Shown piece after piece: positions 1-8,083 of a DNA stretch of 64,000 nucleotides. The stretch lies in NCBI GenBank assembly GCA_011390205.1, contig JAABSX010000003.1:1-64000 (forward strand), given 5' to 3'. The stretch comes from Microscillaceae bacterium (GTDB lineage: Bacteria > Bacteroidota > Bacteroidia > Cytophagales > Microscillaceae). The notes under the pieces are model-generated. The model was not told where the DNA came from. It saw nothing but the letters and a program-made list of their open reading frames with translations, and ran no database searches. Position 1 is the stretch's first letter. Each line of letters begins with the position of its first letter. The position numbers and the translations under genes are program-made.

Positions 1-1328
1 GTGTCGAGTTTTCAACTACTCCCATCAATACTTCTACCCTAAGCACTTTGCACATGGATATCTGGACACCAGACCCCATCAACGAAGGAAGTGAGTTTAA
101 GGTCTTATTGATTGATTTTGGTGCAAATGGTACATTTAACGGAGGAGATGACTCCAGCCACGAAATCACGTTGAATAGTTCTTCATTATCCTCTGGAAAT
201 TGGATAAGCTTAGATATTCCACTTGCTGATTTTACAGGACTCAACTCCAGAGCAAACCTAGCACAAATGGTACTCTCTGGTACACTTGCCAATTTGTATA
301 TAGACAATGTCTATTTCTATGGAGAAGCAGAAGCGCCCCCCTCAGTTACGCCTTTGGTAGCTGCACCTGTGCCTACAGAGCCTGCTGCGGAGGTGCTTTC
401 TATATTTAGTGATACTTATACCAATGTAGCTGGGACTAACTTTTACCCTAACTGGGGTCAGCCCGCTCCTGGTGTAACCGTAACAGAAACACCGATTCAG
501 GGAAATAATACCTTGCATTATGCCAATTTCACCTATCAAGGTGTAGAGTTAGGGAGTGCACAAGATGTGTCTGGATACCAATTCTTACACCTTGATTATT
601 ATTCGGTTAACTCAACTGGATTGAATGTATCTCTTATTGGAGGTGGTGAAACGCTTTATGCTTTGACTGTTCCTACCTCGGGGTGGAGTAGCATAGATAT
701 TCCTTTATCTGCATTTGCGGGTGTTAATTTAAGTCAAGTGATTCAATTCAAATTTGATGGCGGCAACGGTAGCGATATTTTCTTAGACAATATCTACTTT
801 CATACCCTTGGCGGCGGAGGTAATAGCAACTGTCCAACTCCTCCAGCAGGTGAGTTTATCGTAGATGGCGGCTTTGAAGCCAATGAAGGATGCTGGCAGC
901 TTAATTCTCCACCTGCTGCTTCAATTGTAACAAATGAAAGTAATGGTGGAACTAACTCCGCACGGCTAGAAACATTTGTAAGTGGTGCTCCTAATATCAA
1001 ACAAGAACGTTTCGGTGCTGGTGCCATCCAACCAAATACTGCTTATACAGTAACCTTTGACATACGCTCAGATGCAAATGACCCTCTTATTGATGGCGCT
1101 ATTCTTCAAGTATTGGCATTTTCTGAATCTTCATCTGGAGCAACTCAAGCAATTCTTGAACCAGCATATTCAGATATACCTTCTACTTGGACGACAAGAA
1201 CTTATAGCTTCACAACTTCAGCAAATGTAAATGAAGGTGTATCACTTTTAATACAGTTAACAGGTAGCGGTATACCAACTACATCAGGTACTATTTTCAT
1301 AGACAATGTATCTTTTAGAGCACAATAA
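1..1328 (+). CDS. C-terminal part of a secreted beta-glucan-binding or GH16-type protein (5' end outside window)
   Basis: The frame is open to the window edge: codons from position 3 read VEFSTTPINTSTLSTLHMD, so the first in-window start (TTG at 48) is not the real one. Three all-beta modules are visible. Two are related and end in LYIDNVYFYG and IFLDNIYFH, each with a W-x-S-x-DIPLx-F motif. They are joined by a Pro/Ala-rich linker. The third, after a GGGG-Cys linker, starts IVDGGFEANEGCW and resembles CBM4/9 carbohydrate-binding folds. Modules containing FSDxYTNVxGT...NWGQ are familiar from the C-termini of Bacteroidota GH16 beta-glucanases and surface glycan-binding proteins. No T9SS tail is seen. 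With a phosphorylase and GH17 and GH30 enzymes downstream, the parent protein probably binds or cuts beta-1,3-glucan at the cell surface. The catalytic part, if any, is not in the window. Confidence 0.75.
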   Translation, partial: VEFSTTPINTSTLSTLHMDIWTPDPINEGSEFKVLLIDFGANGTFNGGDDSSHEITLNSSSLSSGNWISLDIPLADFTGLNSRANLAQMVLSGTLANLYIDNVYFYGEAEAPPSVTPLVAAPVPTEPAAEVLSIFSDTYTNVAGTNFYPNWGQPAPGVTVTETPIQGNNTLHYANFTYQGVELGSAQDVSGYQFLHLDYYSVNSTGLNVSLIGGGETLYALTVPTSGWSSIDIPLSAFAGVNLSQVIQFKFDGGNGSDIFLDNIYFHTLGGGGNSNCPTPPAGEFIVDGGFEANEGCWQLNSPPAASIVTNESNGGTNSARLETFVSGAPNIKQERFGAGAIQPNTAYTVTFDIRSDANDPLIDGAILQVLAFSESSSGATQAILEPAYSDIPSTWTTRTYSFTTSANVNEGVSLLIQLTGSGIPTTSGTIFIDNVSFRAQ

Positions 1329-1353
1329 TCATTAATTTAAAAATCAAGTTCTA

Positions 1354-1472
1354 CAGCCCCACAGCCCCCTAAATCTCCCGAAGGGGGACTTCCAAACTCC
1401 CCTCAGGGGAGGGTAGGGGTAGGGTCTAAAACTCCCCCTTCGGGGGTTGGGGGGCTTTTAGGGGCTTTTTTT
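1354..1472. repeat. GC-rich palindromic intergenic repeat, copy 1
   Basis: A three-part element in an otherwise AT-rich gap. The left arm resembles AGCCCCCTAA followed by a CCC-GAA-GGGGG hairpin. The middle is a CTCCCCTC-AGGGGAGGG hairpin. The right arm, CCCCCTTCGGGGGTTGGGG-GGCTT, is close to the reverse complement of the left arm. It ends in GGGGCTTTTTTT, so it could also act as an intrinsic terminator between the binding-protein gene and the phosphorylase. Related copies lie at 4902-4965, 5006-5050, 6290-6497 and 10471-10569. Confidence 0.85.
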
Positions 1473-1497
1473 AATAACTAACAACTGACAATCAATA

Positions 1498-4400
1498 ATG
1501 AACACTTTACAAAGCGTTGTCATCAACGAAGAAATTTTTTATAAAATCCCAAACGCACATTCAATGCGTCCTTTTTTTATGAGCATCGTGAGCAATTCTA
1601 ATCACTGGCTCTTCGTCTCTAGCAATGGAGGCATCAGTGCAGGAAGAAAAAACTCGGAGTTTGCCTTATTCCCTTACTATACTGATGACAAAATAACCGA
1701 CACCGCAGAAGTTACGGGAAGTAAGACCATTCTTCGCATCTCTAAAAATGGCAAAGTAACCGTATGGGAGCCTTTCTCAATTCGCAGTGAGGGTCATTTC
1801 TCCATTAGTAGAAATATATACCAAAACCGCTTTGGCAACAAAGTCATTTTTGAAGAAATCAACCACGACATTGAGGTAAGTTTTCAATATGAATGGAACT
1901 CAAGCAACCTCTATGGCTTCGTAAAACAATCCAAATTAGTCAATGCTTCTAGCGAAAAATTAGAAATAGAATTTATAGATGGCTTGCAAAATATCATGCC
2001 CTACGGTGTACCAAGTGATTTGCAGACCAGCACAAGCAACCTTGCCGATGCCTACAAACGCAGCGAGTTAGTACCCGAAACAGGACTGGGATTGTTTGCT
2101 CTGAGTGCCATCATTGTCGACAAAGCCGAACCCAGCGAAGCCCTCAAAGCCAATGTAGCATGGAGCTTGGGTATAGAAAATCCCACTTACTTCCTTTCTT
2201 CTTTGCAACTCCAAAAATTCAGAAAAGGAGAAAAAATTAACCAAGAAGAAGACATCAAAGGTGAAAAAGGAGCTTACTTTGTAGCAGGCAAAGCTACACT
2301 CGAGGCAGGACAGGAAAAATACTGGCTCACCGTAGCCAATGTGAATCAAACCCAATCTGCCGTAGTTGCCCTCAATGAGGAAATCAAAAACAACCAACAA
2401 TTAAGGGATAAAGTCCTCCAAAATATCCAAGAAGGCACAGTGCATCTGACTGAGCTAAACGCCAGTGCCGATGCTTTGCAATACACTGCTGATGAGCTAA
2501 AAGATACAAGGCACTTCTCTAACGTACTTTTCAACATCATGCGAGGAGGAATTTTTGATAATAATTATCAAATCGAAAAACAAGATTTTGAAACGTATCT
2601 CCGAAAAGCCAATAAACAGGTTTTCGAACTGGCACAAGCCTCATTAAAAACATTGCCTACCACATTTTCGCTTTTTGAACTCAAAGACATTCTAGACAAA
2701 ATTCCTACTTCAGGTGTGGGGGGGCTTGATTTTACACGTTTAGCAACAGAGTATCTACCCCTGAAATTTAGCCGAAGACACGGCGACCCAAGCCGCCCTT
2801 GGAATCAGTTTTCTATCAATACCCACAGCGAAATAGATGGCTCAAAAATCTTAGATTATCAAGGAAACTGGCGTGATATATTTCAAAACTGGGAGGCATT
2901 GGTACACGCTTATCCTGGCTTTATCGAAGGCATGATTTATCGCTTTCTAAATGCTTCTACCTTTGATGGCTACAACCCTTACCGTGTTACCAAAGATGGC
3001 TTTGATTGGGAAACCATCGAGCCTGACAACCCTTGGTCTTATATTGGCTACTGGGGCGACCACCAAATTATCTATCTCTTGAAGTTTTTAGAATTTGCCG
3101 AGCAAAAAGAGGCTGGAATGATTGAAAAACTCTTAGGTAAAAATGATTTTGTCTATGCCAATGTGCCTTATCAAATCAAGCCCTATGCTGAGATTGTAAA
3201 AAACTCGAAAGATACCATCGTATTTGACGACAAGAGCGAAGAACAAATACAACAACGCATCAAAACCATGGGGGCTGACGGGGCTTTGCTCATCAATCAA
3301 GCCAATGAAATACACCGTGTAAACTTTGCCGAAAAAATCCTAGCTACCTTGCTTAGTAAGTTATCTAACTTTATTCCCGAAGGCGGTATTTGGATGAATA
3401 CCCAAAGGCCCGAATGGAATGACGCCAACAATGCCCTCGTAGGCAATGGCGTATCTATGGTTACGCTGTATTATCTGAGAAGATTTTTGAACTTTTTTCA
3501 ACCCATTTTGCAACAATCAAGCACTCAAAACTTGGAAGTTTCCGCAGAACTGCAAACGTTTTTTGCTCAAATACTAGAAATTTTTACAAAACACAAGTCG
3601 GTACTTTCTGCCTCTATCAATGATGCCCAAAGAAAACAAATCACCGATGCCCTAGGCAATGCTGCTAGTCAATACAGAAGCCAGATTTATAAAGATAGTT
3701 TTGCGGGTGAGAAGAAAACAATTTCTACAAAAGATGTATCTACCTTGGTAGAAACTGCACTTGAATTTTTAGAACATTCTATCAAAGCTAACAGAAGAGA
3801 AGATTACCTGTACCATGCCTATAACCTGATGAGCTACGAAGAAAAGGGTATCAAAATCACGTATCTGAGCGAAATGCTAGAAGGGCAAGTGGCTGTGCTG
3901 AGTGCGGGTTACCTATCGGCTGAGGAAAGTCTCAAAGTGCTGGATGCTTTGCGTAGCAGTGCACTCTACCGAGCAGACCAAAACAGTTATATCTTATACC
4001 CCAATAAAAATCTACTCGGGTTTTTACAAAAAAATAATATCCCCAAAGCACTTTTTGAAAGCTCCAAATTACTCACAAAACTCTTAGAAGAAGGCAATAA
4101 TAGCATCGCTGAAAAAGATGTAAAAGGAAACTTTCACTTCAACGGAAATTTCAAAAATGCAGGTGATTTGAGTCAAGGAATAGAGGAATTGGCAGAAAAA
4201 CACCAATCTTTAGCAGCCACTGACAAAGCTTTGGTGCTTAGCATTTTTGAGAAAGTATTTAATCACAAAGAATTTACGGGCAGGTCAGGTACTTTCTATG
4301 GCTATGAAGGCTTGGGCTCTATTTACTGGCACATGGTTTCTAAATTGCTCCTCGCAGTGCAAGAAACTTGCTTGCAAGCCATTGCCCAAAACGCCGACAA

Positions 4401-4944
4401 AGCCACTGTCCAGCAATTAATTGACCACTATTACCAAGTCAATGACGGGATTGGTGTGCATAAATCGCCTGAAGTCTATGGTGCTTTTCCTATTACGCCT
4501 TATTCTCATACGCCTCTTGGCAAAGGAGCACAGCAGCCAGGCATGACGGGGCAAGTGAAAGAAGATATTTTGAGCCGATGGGGTGAGCTGGGTGTCTTTG
4601 CTAAAGATGGGAAACTGCATTTTGAGCCAACACTGTTACGAAAAGAAGAATTTTTACCAAAAGAAAAATCTGTGGTTTTGTTTGATGTGAATGGTAAAAA
4701 ACAGGAAATCATCATCCCTCAAAATGCCCTCTGTTTTACAATTTGTAAAGTACCCGTAATTTATGAAATGGCTGATAGCGAAAGTATTGAAGTTTTTGAT
4801 GACAAGCAATCTTCAAAGAAATACGAGCAGTCATTCCTAAATAAAGAGGATTCCGAAAATGTGTTTAGACGCAACGGAAAAGTTAGCTTGATAAAGGTGA
4901 GAAGCCCCCTACCCCAAAGAGGAGAATACACAAAAAATATATAA
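1498..4944 (+). CDS. Beta-1,3-glucan (oligo)phosphorylase-like enzyme, GH149/GH161 type
   Basis: A 1148-residue protein with no signal peptide, so cytoplasmic. It starts at ATG 1498. The segment WLFVSSNGGISAGRKNSEFALFPY near residues 38-60 (N-terminal beta domain) and the motif PEWNDANNALVGNG around residues 639-652 match the pattern of the GH94-like phosphorylase clan. By analogy with the WND motif of cellobiose phosphorylases, D642 is the likely general acid. The length fits GH149 and GH161 rather than GH94 (about 800). Those families reversibly cleave beta-1,3-oligoglucans with phosphate, giving glucose 1-phosphate, which saves ATP. The neighbours (GH17, GH30, sugar symporter) support this substrate. 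The last 15 residues (VRSPLPQRGEYTKNI) are encoded by a degenerate copy of the local GC-rich repeat and are probably not native. Family assignment is by motif and length; choosing between GH149 and GH161 needs a profile search. Confidence 0.8.
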   Translation: MNTLQSVVINEEIFYKIPNAHSMRPFFMSIVSNSNHWLFVSSNGGISAGRKNSEFALFPYYTDDKITDTAEVTGSKTILRISKNGKVTVWEPFSIRSEGHFSISRNIYQNRFGNKVIFEEINHDIEVSFQYEWNSSNLYGFVKQSKLVNASSEKLEIEFIDGLQNIMPYGVPSDLQTSTSNLADAYKRSELVPETGLGLFALSAIIVDKAEPSEALKANVAWSLGIENPTYFLSSLQLQKFRKGEKINQEEDIKGEKGAYFVAGKATLEAGQEKYWLTVANVNQTQSAVVALNEEIKNNQQLRDKVLQNIQEGTVHLTELNASADALQYTADELKDTRHFSNVLFNIMRGGIFDNNYQIEKQDFETYLRKANKQVFELAQASLKTLPTTFSLFELKDILDKIPTSGVGGLDFTRLATEYLPLKFSRRHGDPSRPWNQFSINTHSEIDGSKILDYQGNWRDIFQNWEALVHAYPGFIEGMIYRFLNASTFDGYNPYRVTKDGFDWETIEPDNPWSYIGYWGDHQIIYLLKFLEFAEQKEAGMIEKLLGKNDFVYANVPYQIKPYAEIVKNSKDTIVFDDKSEEQIQQRIKTMGADGALLINQANEIHRVNFAEKILATLLSKLSNFIPEGGIWMNTQRPEWNDANNALVGNGVSMVTLYYLRRFLNFFQPILQQSSTQNLEVSAELQTFFAQILEIFTKHKSVLSASINDAQRKQITDALGNAASQYRSQIYKDSFAGEKKTISTKDVSTLVETALEFLEHSIKANRREDYLYHAYNLMSYEEKGIKITYLSEMLEGQVAVLSAGYLSAEESLKVLDALRSSALYRADQNSYILYPNKNLLGFLQKNNIPKALFESSKLLTKLLEEGNNSIAEKDVKGNFHFNGNFKNAGDLSQGIEELAEKHQSLAATDKALVLSIFEKVFNHKEFTGRSGTFYGYEGLGSIYWHMVSKLLLAVQETCLQAIAQNADKATVQQLIDHYYQVNDGIGVHKSPEVYGAFPITPYSHTPLGKGAQQPGMTGQVKEDILSRWGELGVFAKDGKLHFEPTLLRKEEFLPKEKSVVLFDVNGKKQEIIIPQNALCFTICKVPVIYEMADSESIEVFDDKQSSKKYEQSFLNKEDSENVFRRNGKVSLIKVRSPLPQRGEYTKNI

Positions 4945-4965
4945 TCTGCCTTCGGGGCTTTTAGA
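4902..4965. repeat. Degenerate GC-rich repeat across the 3' end of the phosphorylase gene
   Basis: AGCCCCCTACCCCAAAGAGG at 4902-4921 is a degraded left arm of the local repeat and still lies in the phosphorylase reading frame. The right part, TTCGGGGCTTTTA, lies after the stop codon. The AGCCCC/GGGGCT pair can fold into a weak hairpin between the phosphorylase and GH17 genes. Confidence 0.7.
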
Positions 4966-4985
4966 CATTAAAATTAAAGTAAAAT

Positions 4986-6299
4986 ATGAAAAATGCTGTA
5001 AAATTCCCCCTTTGGGGGTTAGGGGGCTGCCCTTTGGGGGTTAGGGGGCTTTCAGGAGTCTTGTTCCTATTTTTAACTATTATTATCTTTCAGTCTTGCA
5101 ATACTATGAATCAAACAAGAAAAAATATGACCGCTGCACAAATATTAGGAAATTCTGCGTACACTGCCATCTCTTATGGGGGATACCGTACCCAGAGCCG
5201 AAGGGTGCAGCCTACCGTTGCCCAACTCAAAGAAGACCTCAAAACACTTTCAGCCATGGGCATCAGAATCGTCAGAACGTACAACGTGCATTTGCCACAC
5301 GCCATCAATGTAGTAAAGGCAATCAGTGAGCTAAACAAAGAACAGCTTGACTTTGAAATGTATGTGATGCTAGGGGCTTGGATTGACTGCAAAAATGCTT
5401 GGACAGGCTTCGAGCCCAATCACTACGAAGAGAGTGAAAGAAATGCTACAGAAATAGCACACGCTGTAGAGCTGGCTCAAAAGTATCCCGAAATTATCAA
5501 AATTATTGCCGTAGGCAATGAAGCCATGGTCAAATGGGCTGCCGACTATTATGTCCAGCCCTACACTATTTTAAAATGGGTAAACCATCTGCAAGAGTTA
5601 AAGAAAAAAGGTGAATTGTCTAAAGATTTATGGATTACAAGTTCTGATAATTTTGCCTCTTGGGGAGGTGGTGATGCTGAGTACCATGTGGAAGATTTAA
5701 ACAAACTCATCAAAGCTGTTGATTATATTTCTATGCACACTTACCCTATGCACGATACGCATTACCATCCTGTTTTTTGGGGTATAAATGAAGAGGAAAG
5801 TGGCAAATCAAAAGAAGCACAGATAGACTTGGCAATGGAGCGCTCTGTACGCTACGCCAAATCACAATACGAATCAGTCAAAAAATACATGCAAAGCCTT
5901 GAGGTAGAAAAACCCATTCATATTGGCGAAACAGGCTGGGCAAGCGCTGCCAACGAACTCTATGGAAATGAAGGCTCAAAAGCTACTGATGAGTACAAAT
6001 CAGGACTTTTCTATAAAAAAATGAGAGAGTGGACAGATAAAGAAGGCATTGCTTGCTTCTATTTTGAGGCATTTGATGAGATATGGAAAGATGCCGCCAA
6101 TCCTGGAGGCTCTGAAAATCACTTCGGGCTTTTTACTCTTGAGGGCAAAGCAAAATGGGCTATTTGGGATTTGGTGGATAAAGGTGTTTTCAAAAATCTA
6201 ACAAGAGATGGAAATCCTATCCAAAAAACATACAATGGGGATTTTAAAAAACTCCTAAATGAGGTGGAAAGCCCACCAGTAAAAACCCCAGCCCCCTAA
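4986..6299 (+). CDS. GH17 beta-1,3-glucanase, lipoprotein
   Basis: A 437-residue GH17 glycosidase. The likely acid/base is E179 in AVGNEAM and the nucleophile is E315 in HIGETGWAS. The 136-residue spacing is like that of classical endo-beta-1,3-glucanases. A hydrophobic stretch (residues 25-36) followed by FQSC makes C38 a lipid-anchor candidate, so it probably works on the periplasmic face or cell surface. The N-terminal residues 7-23 (PLWGLGGCPLGVRGLSG region) are encoded by two tandem copies of the GC-rich repeat, giving an odd n-region without the usual lysines. The last residues (SPPVKTPAP) also run into the next repeat. ATG 4986 is the only ATG before the hydrophobic segment. It lies 41 bp after the phosphorylase, so the two are probably co-transcribed. 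The enzyme would shorten laminarin-type chains before uptake. Confidence 0.88.
   Translation: MKNAVKFPLWGLGGCPLGVRGLSGVLFLFLTIIIFQSCNTMNQTRKNMTAAQILGNSAYTAISYGGYRTQSRRVQPTVAQLKEDLKTLSAMGIRIVRTYNVHLPHAINVVKAISELNKEQLDFEMYVMLGAWIDCKNAWTGFEPNHYEESERNATEIAHAVELAQKYPEIIKIIAVGNEAMVKWAADYYVQPYTILKWVNHLQELKKKGELSKDLWITSSDNFASWGGGDAEYHVEDLNKLIKAVDYISMHTYPMHDTHYHPVFWGINEEESGKSKEAQIDLAMERSVRYAKSQYESVKKYMQSLEVEKPIHIGETGWASAANELYGNEGSKATDEYKSGLFYKKMREWTDKEGIACFYFEAFDEIWKDAANPGGSENHFGLFTLEGKAKWAIWDLVDKGVFKNLTRDGNPIQKTYNGDFKKLLNEVESPPVKTPAP
5006..5050. repeat. Tandem GC-rich repeat arm inside the GH17 signal-peptide region
   Basis: Two identical 21-nt units (5008-5028 and 5030-5050), each CCCTTTGGGGGTTAGGG plus GGCT, sit in tandem with a 22-nt period. 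They correspond to the right arm of the intergenic repeat. Because 22 is not a multiple of 3, the two units are read in different frames in the GH17 protein. Confidence 0.9.
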
Positions 6300-6497
6300 C
6301 CCCCAAAGGGGGAACTTCTGTATTGCGAAGCTCCGGCTTCGCAACTTTGACTAAAAAAGTCATTCACAGATTGGGAATTAGGAGAAGTAAAAAACAAGGA
6401 AATCCCCCCTAACCCCGAAGGGAAAAGTTCTTTCTCCCTTCCCCAGTGGGAGGATCGGGGTGGGGTCAAACTCTCCCTTTGGGGGTTGGGGGGCTTC
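6290..6497. repeat. GC-rich palindromic repeats, copies between the GH17 and GH30 genes
   Basis: A left-arm unit at 6290-6317 (AGCCCCCTAACCCCC, AAA, GGGGGAACTT) overlaps the GH17 stop codon. A second, full three-part element occupies about 6402-6497: a CCCCCCTAACCCCGAAGGG left arm, a CTCCCTTCCCC...GGGGTGGGGTC middle, and a CTCCCTTTGGGGGTTGGGG-GGCTTC right arm. This 222-bp gap holds no gene. Confidence 0.88.
6323..6344. repeat. Small hairpin, 9-bp stem
   Basis: TTGCGAAGC (6323-6331) and GCTTCGCAA (6336-6344) form a perfect 9-bp stem with the stable loop TCCG. It lies between two GC-rich repeat units. It has no T-run, so it is more likely a repeat remnant or an RNA-stability hairpin than a terminator. 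Confidence 0.6.
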
Positions 6498-6521
6498 TAA
6501 TAACTCATAACTAATTTAAAA

Positions 6522-8045
6522 ATGAAATGCACAATGAAACTAAAAATTACAGCACTTGCAACATTAAACCTTCTGATGATGAACTGTCAATCTCCTCAAC
6601 AACAAGAAAAAGAAAGCAAAGAAAACAAAAACTTGGCAGTAGAAATTTATGAAACTTCGGCAAAGGGCAATAAACTGACTAAAATTGAAGAACGCTCTGC
6701 CTCCGATAGTGCCATTAAAATTATTCTAAGGCCTGAAGAAAAATTCCAGAAAATTACAGGTTTTGGAGGGTCTTTTACGGAAAGTTCTGCCTATCTGCTC
6801 AACAAATTAGGCAAAGAAAACCGTGAAAAAATCTTACAAGCTTATTTTGGAGAAGAGGGTGCCAATTATTCGCTCACTCGCACACATATCAACTCTTGTG
6901 ATTTCTCTTTGAGCAACTACTCTTATACACCTACCCCCGACGAAGAACTGAAAGACTTCAGCATCAAAGAGGATATGGATGACTTGATACCTATGATAAA
7001 AGATGCCCAAAAAATCTCAAAAGAGGGCTTTAAAATTGTTTCTTCGCCTTGGACTGCCCCACCTTGGATGAAAGACAACAACAATTGGGTAGGTGGAAAA
7101 CTTCTCCCAAAATACAATGAAGCCTGGGCTTTGTTTTATGCCAAATACCTCAGCGAATACAAAAAGCAAGGCATTGATATCTGGGGGATTACCGTAATCA
7201 ATGAACCACACGGAAACGGAAACAACTGGGAAAGCATGCTCTTCTCGCCCAAAGAAATGACTGACTTCGTGCAAGACTTCTTAGGCCCAAGACTAGAAAA
7301 AGAAGGCTATGAACATATCAAAATACTAGGCTATGATCAAAACCGAGCTGGGCTACAAGAGTGGGTAGATGAAATGTTTCGTGATGAAAAATCTTCCAAA
7401 TATTTTGCTGGCACAGCCATCCACTGGTATGAAAGCACCTATGATTATTTTCCTGATGCCCTGCAATATGCCCACAAAAAAGCCCCTGAAAAACACCTCA
7501 TCCAAACCGAGGCCTGTGTAGATGCCGAAGTACCCAAATGGCAAGACGATGACTGGTACTGGAGCAAAGAAGCCACCGACTGGGGCTGGGACTGGGCCGC
7601 AGAAGAAGAAAAATACCTACACCCCAAATATGTGCCTACTTACCGATATGCCCGAGACATCATTGGCTGCCTCAATAACCACGTAGATGGCTGGATAGAC
7701 TGGAATATGGTGCTAGACACAAAAGGCGGACCCAACTGGTTCAAAAACTGGTGCGTGGCGCCCGTCATTGTCGACCCCGACAAAGACGAAGTGTATTTTA
7801 CACCTTTGTATTATGTGATGGCACATTTCAGTAAATTTATTCGCCCTGATGCTGTGCGTATAGGTTTTGAAAATCCTGATAAAGATTTGATGGCTACTGC
7901 CGCCCAAAATCCTGACGGATCTATTGCCGTGGTGCTGCTCAATCAAAGCGAGAAAGTCCAAAATATTAGCCTACAACTTGGCGAAAAAAAGGTGAATTTC
8001 AGCATAGATGCCAAGGCAGTACAAACCCTAGTAATCAATCCTTAA
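6522..8045 (+). CDS. GH30 family beta-glucanase/beta-glucosidase, lipoprotein
   Basis: A 507-residue GH30 enzyme. Motifs in order: GFGGSFTESSAYLL (residues 84-97, start of the catalytic barrel), SPWTAPPWMK, VINEPHG with acid/base E228, QTEACVD with nucleophile E330, and a C-terminal beta domain ending in NP. The N-terminus has a hydrophobic segment and LLMMNC, so C22 is a lipidation site (C18 if translation starts at the second ATG, 6534). GH30 members in beta-1,3-glucan clusters of marine Bacteroidota remove beta-1,6-linked glucose branches from laminarin. That role is inferred here from context; GH30 also includes glucosylceramidases and other activities. It lies 38 bp upstream of the transporter-GH17 fusion with no repeat between, so those two are tightly linked. 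Confidence 0.85.
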   Translation: MKCTMKLKITALATLNLLMMNCQSPQQQEKESKENKNLAVEIYETSAKGNKLTKIEERSASDSAIKIILRPEEKFQKITGFGGSFTESSAYLLNKLGKENREKILQAYFGEEGANYSLTRTHINSCDFSLSNYSYTPTPDEELKDFSIKEDMDDLIPMIKDAQKISKEGFKIVSSPWTAPPWMKDNNNWVGGKLLPKYNEAWALFYAKYLSEYKKQGIDIWGITVINEPHGNGNNWESMLFSPKEMTDFVQDFLGPRLEKEGYEHIKILGYDQNRAGLQEWVDEMFRDEKSSKYFAGTAIHWYESTYDYFPDALQYAHKKAPEKHLIQTEACVDAEVPKWQDDDWYWSKEATDWGWDWAAEEEKYLHPKYVPTYRYARDIIGCLNNHVDGWIDWNMVLDTKGGPNWFKNWCVAPVIVDPDKDEVYFTPLYYVMAHFSKFIRPDAVRIGFENPDKDLMATAAQNPDGSIAVVLLNQSEKVQNISLQLGEKKVNFSIDAKAVQTLVINP

Positions 8046-8083
8046 TGATACACATAATCTAAATTACCTAATGAAATATTGAT

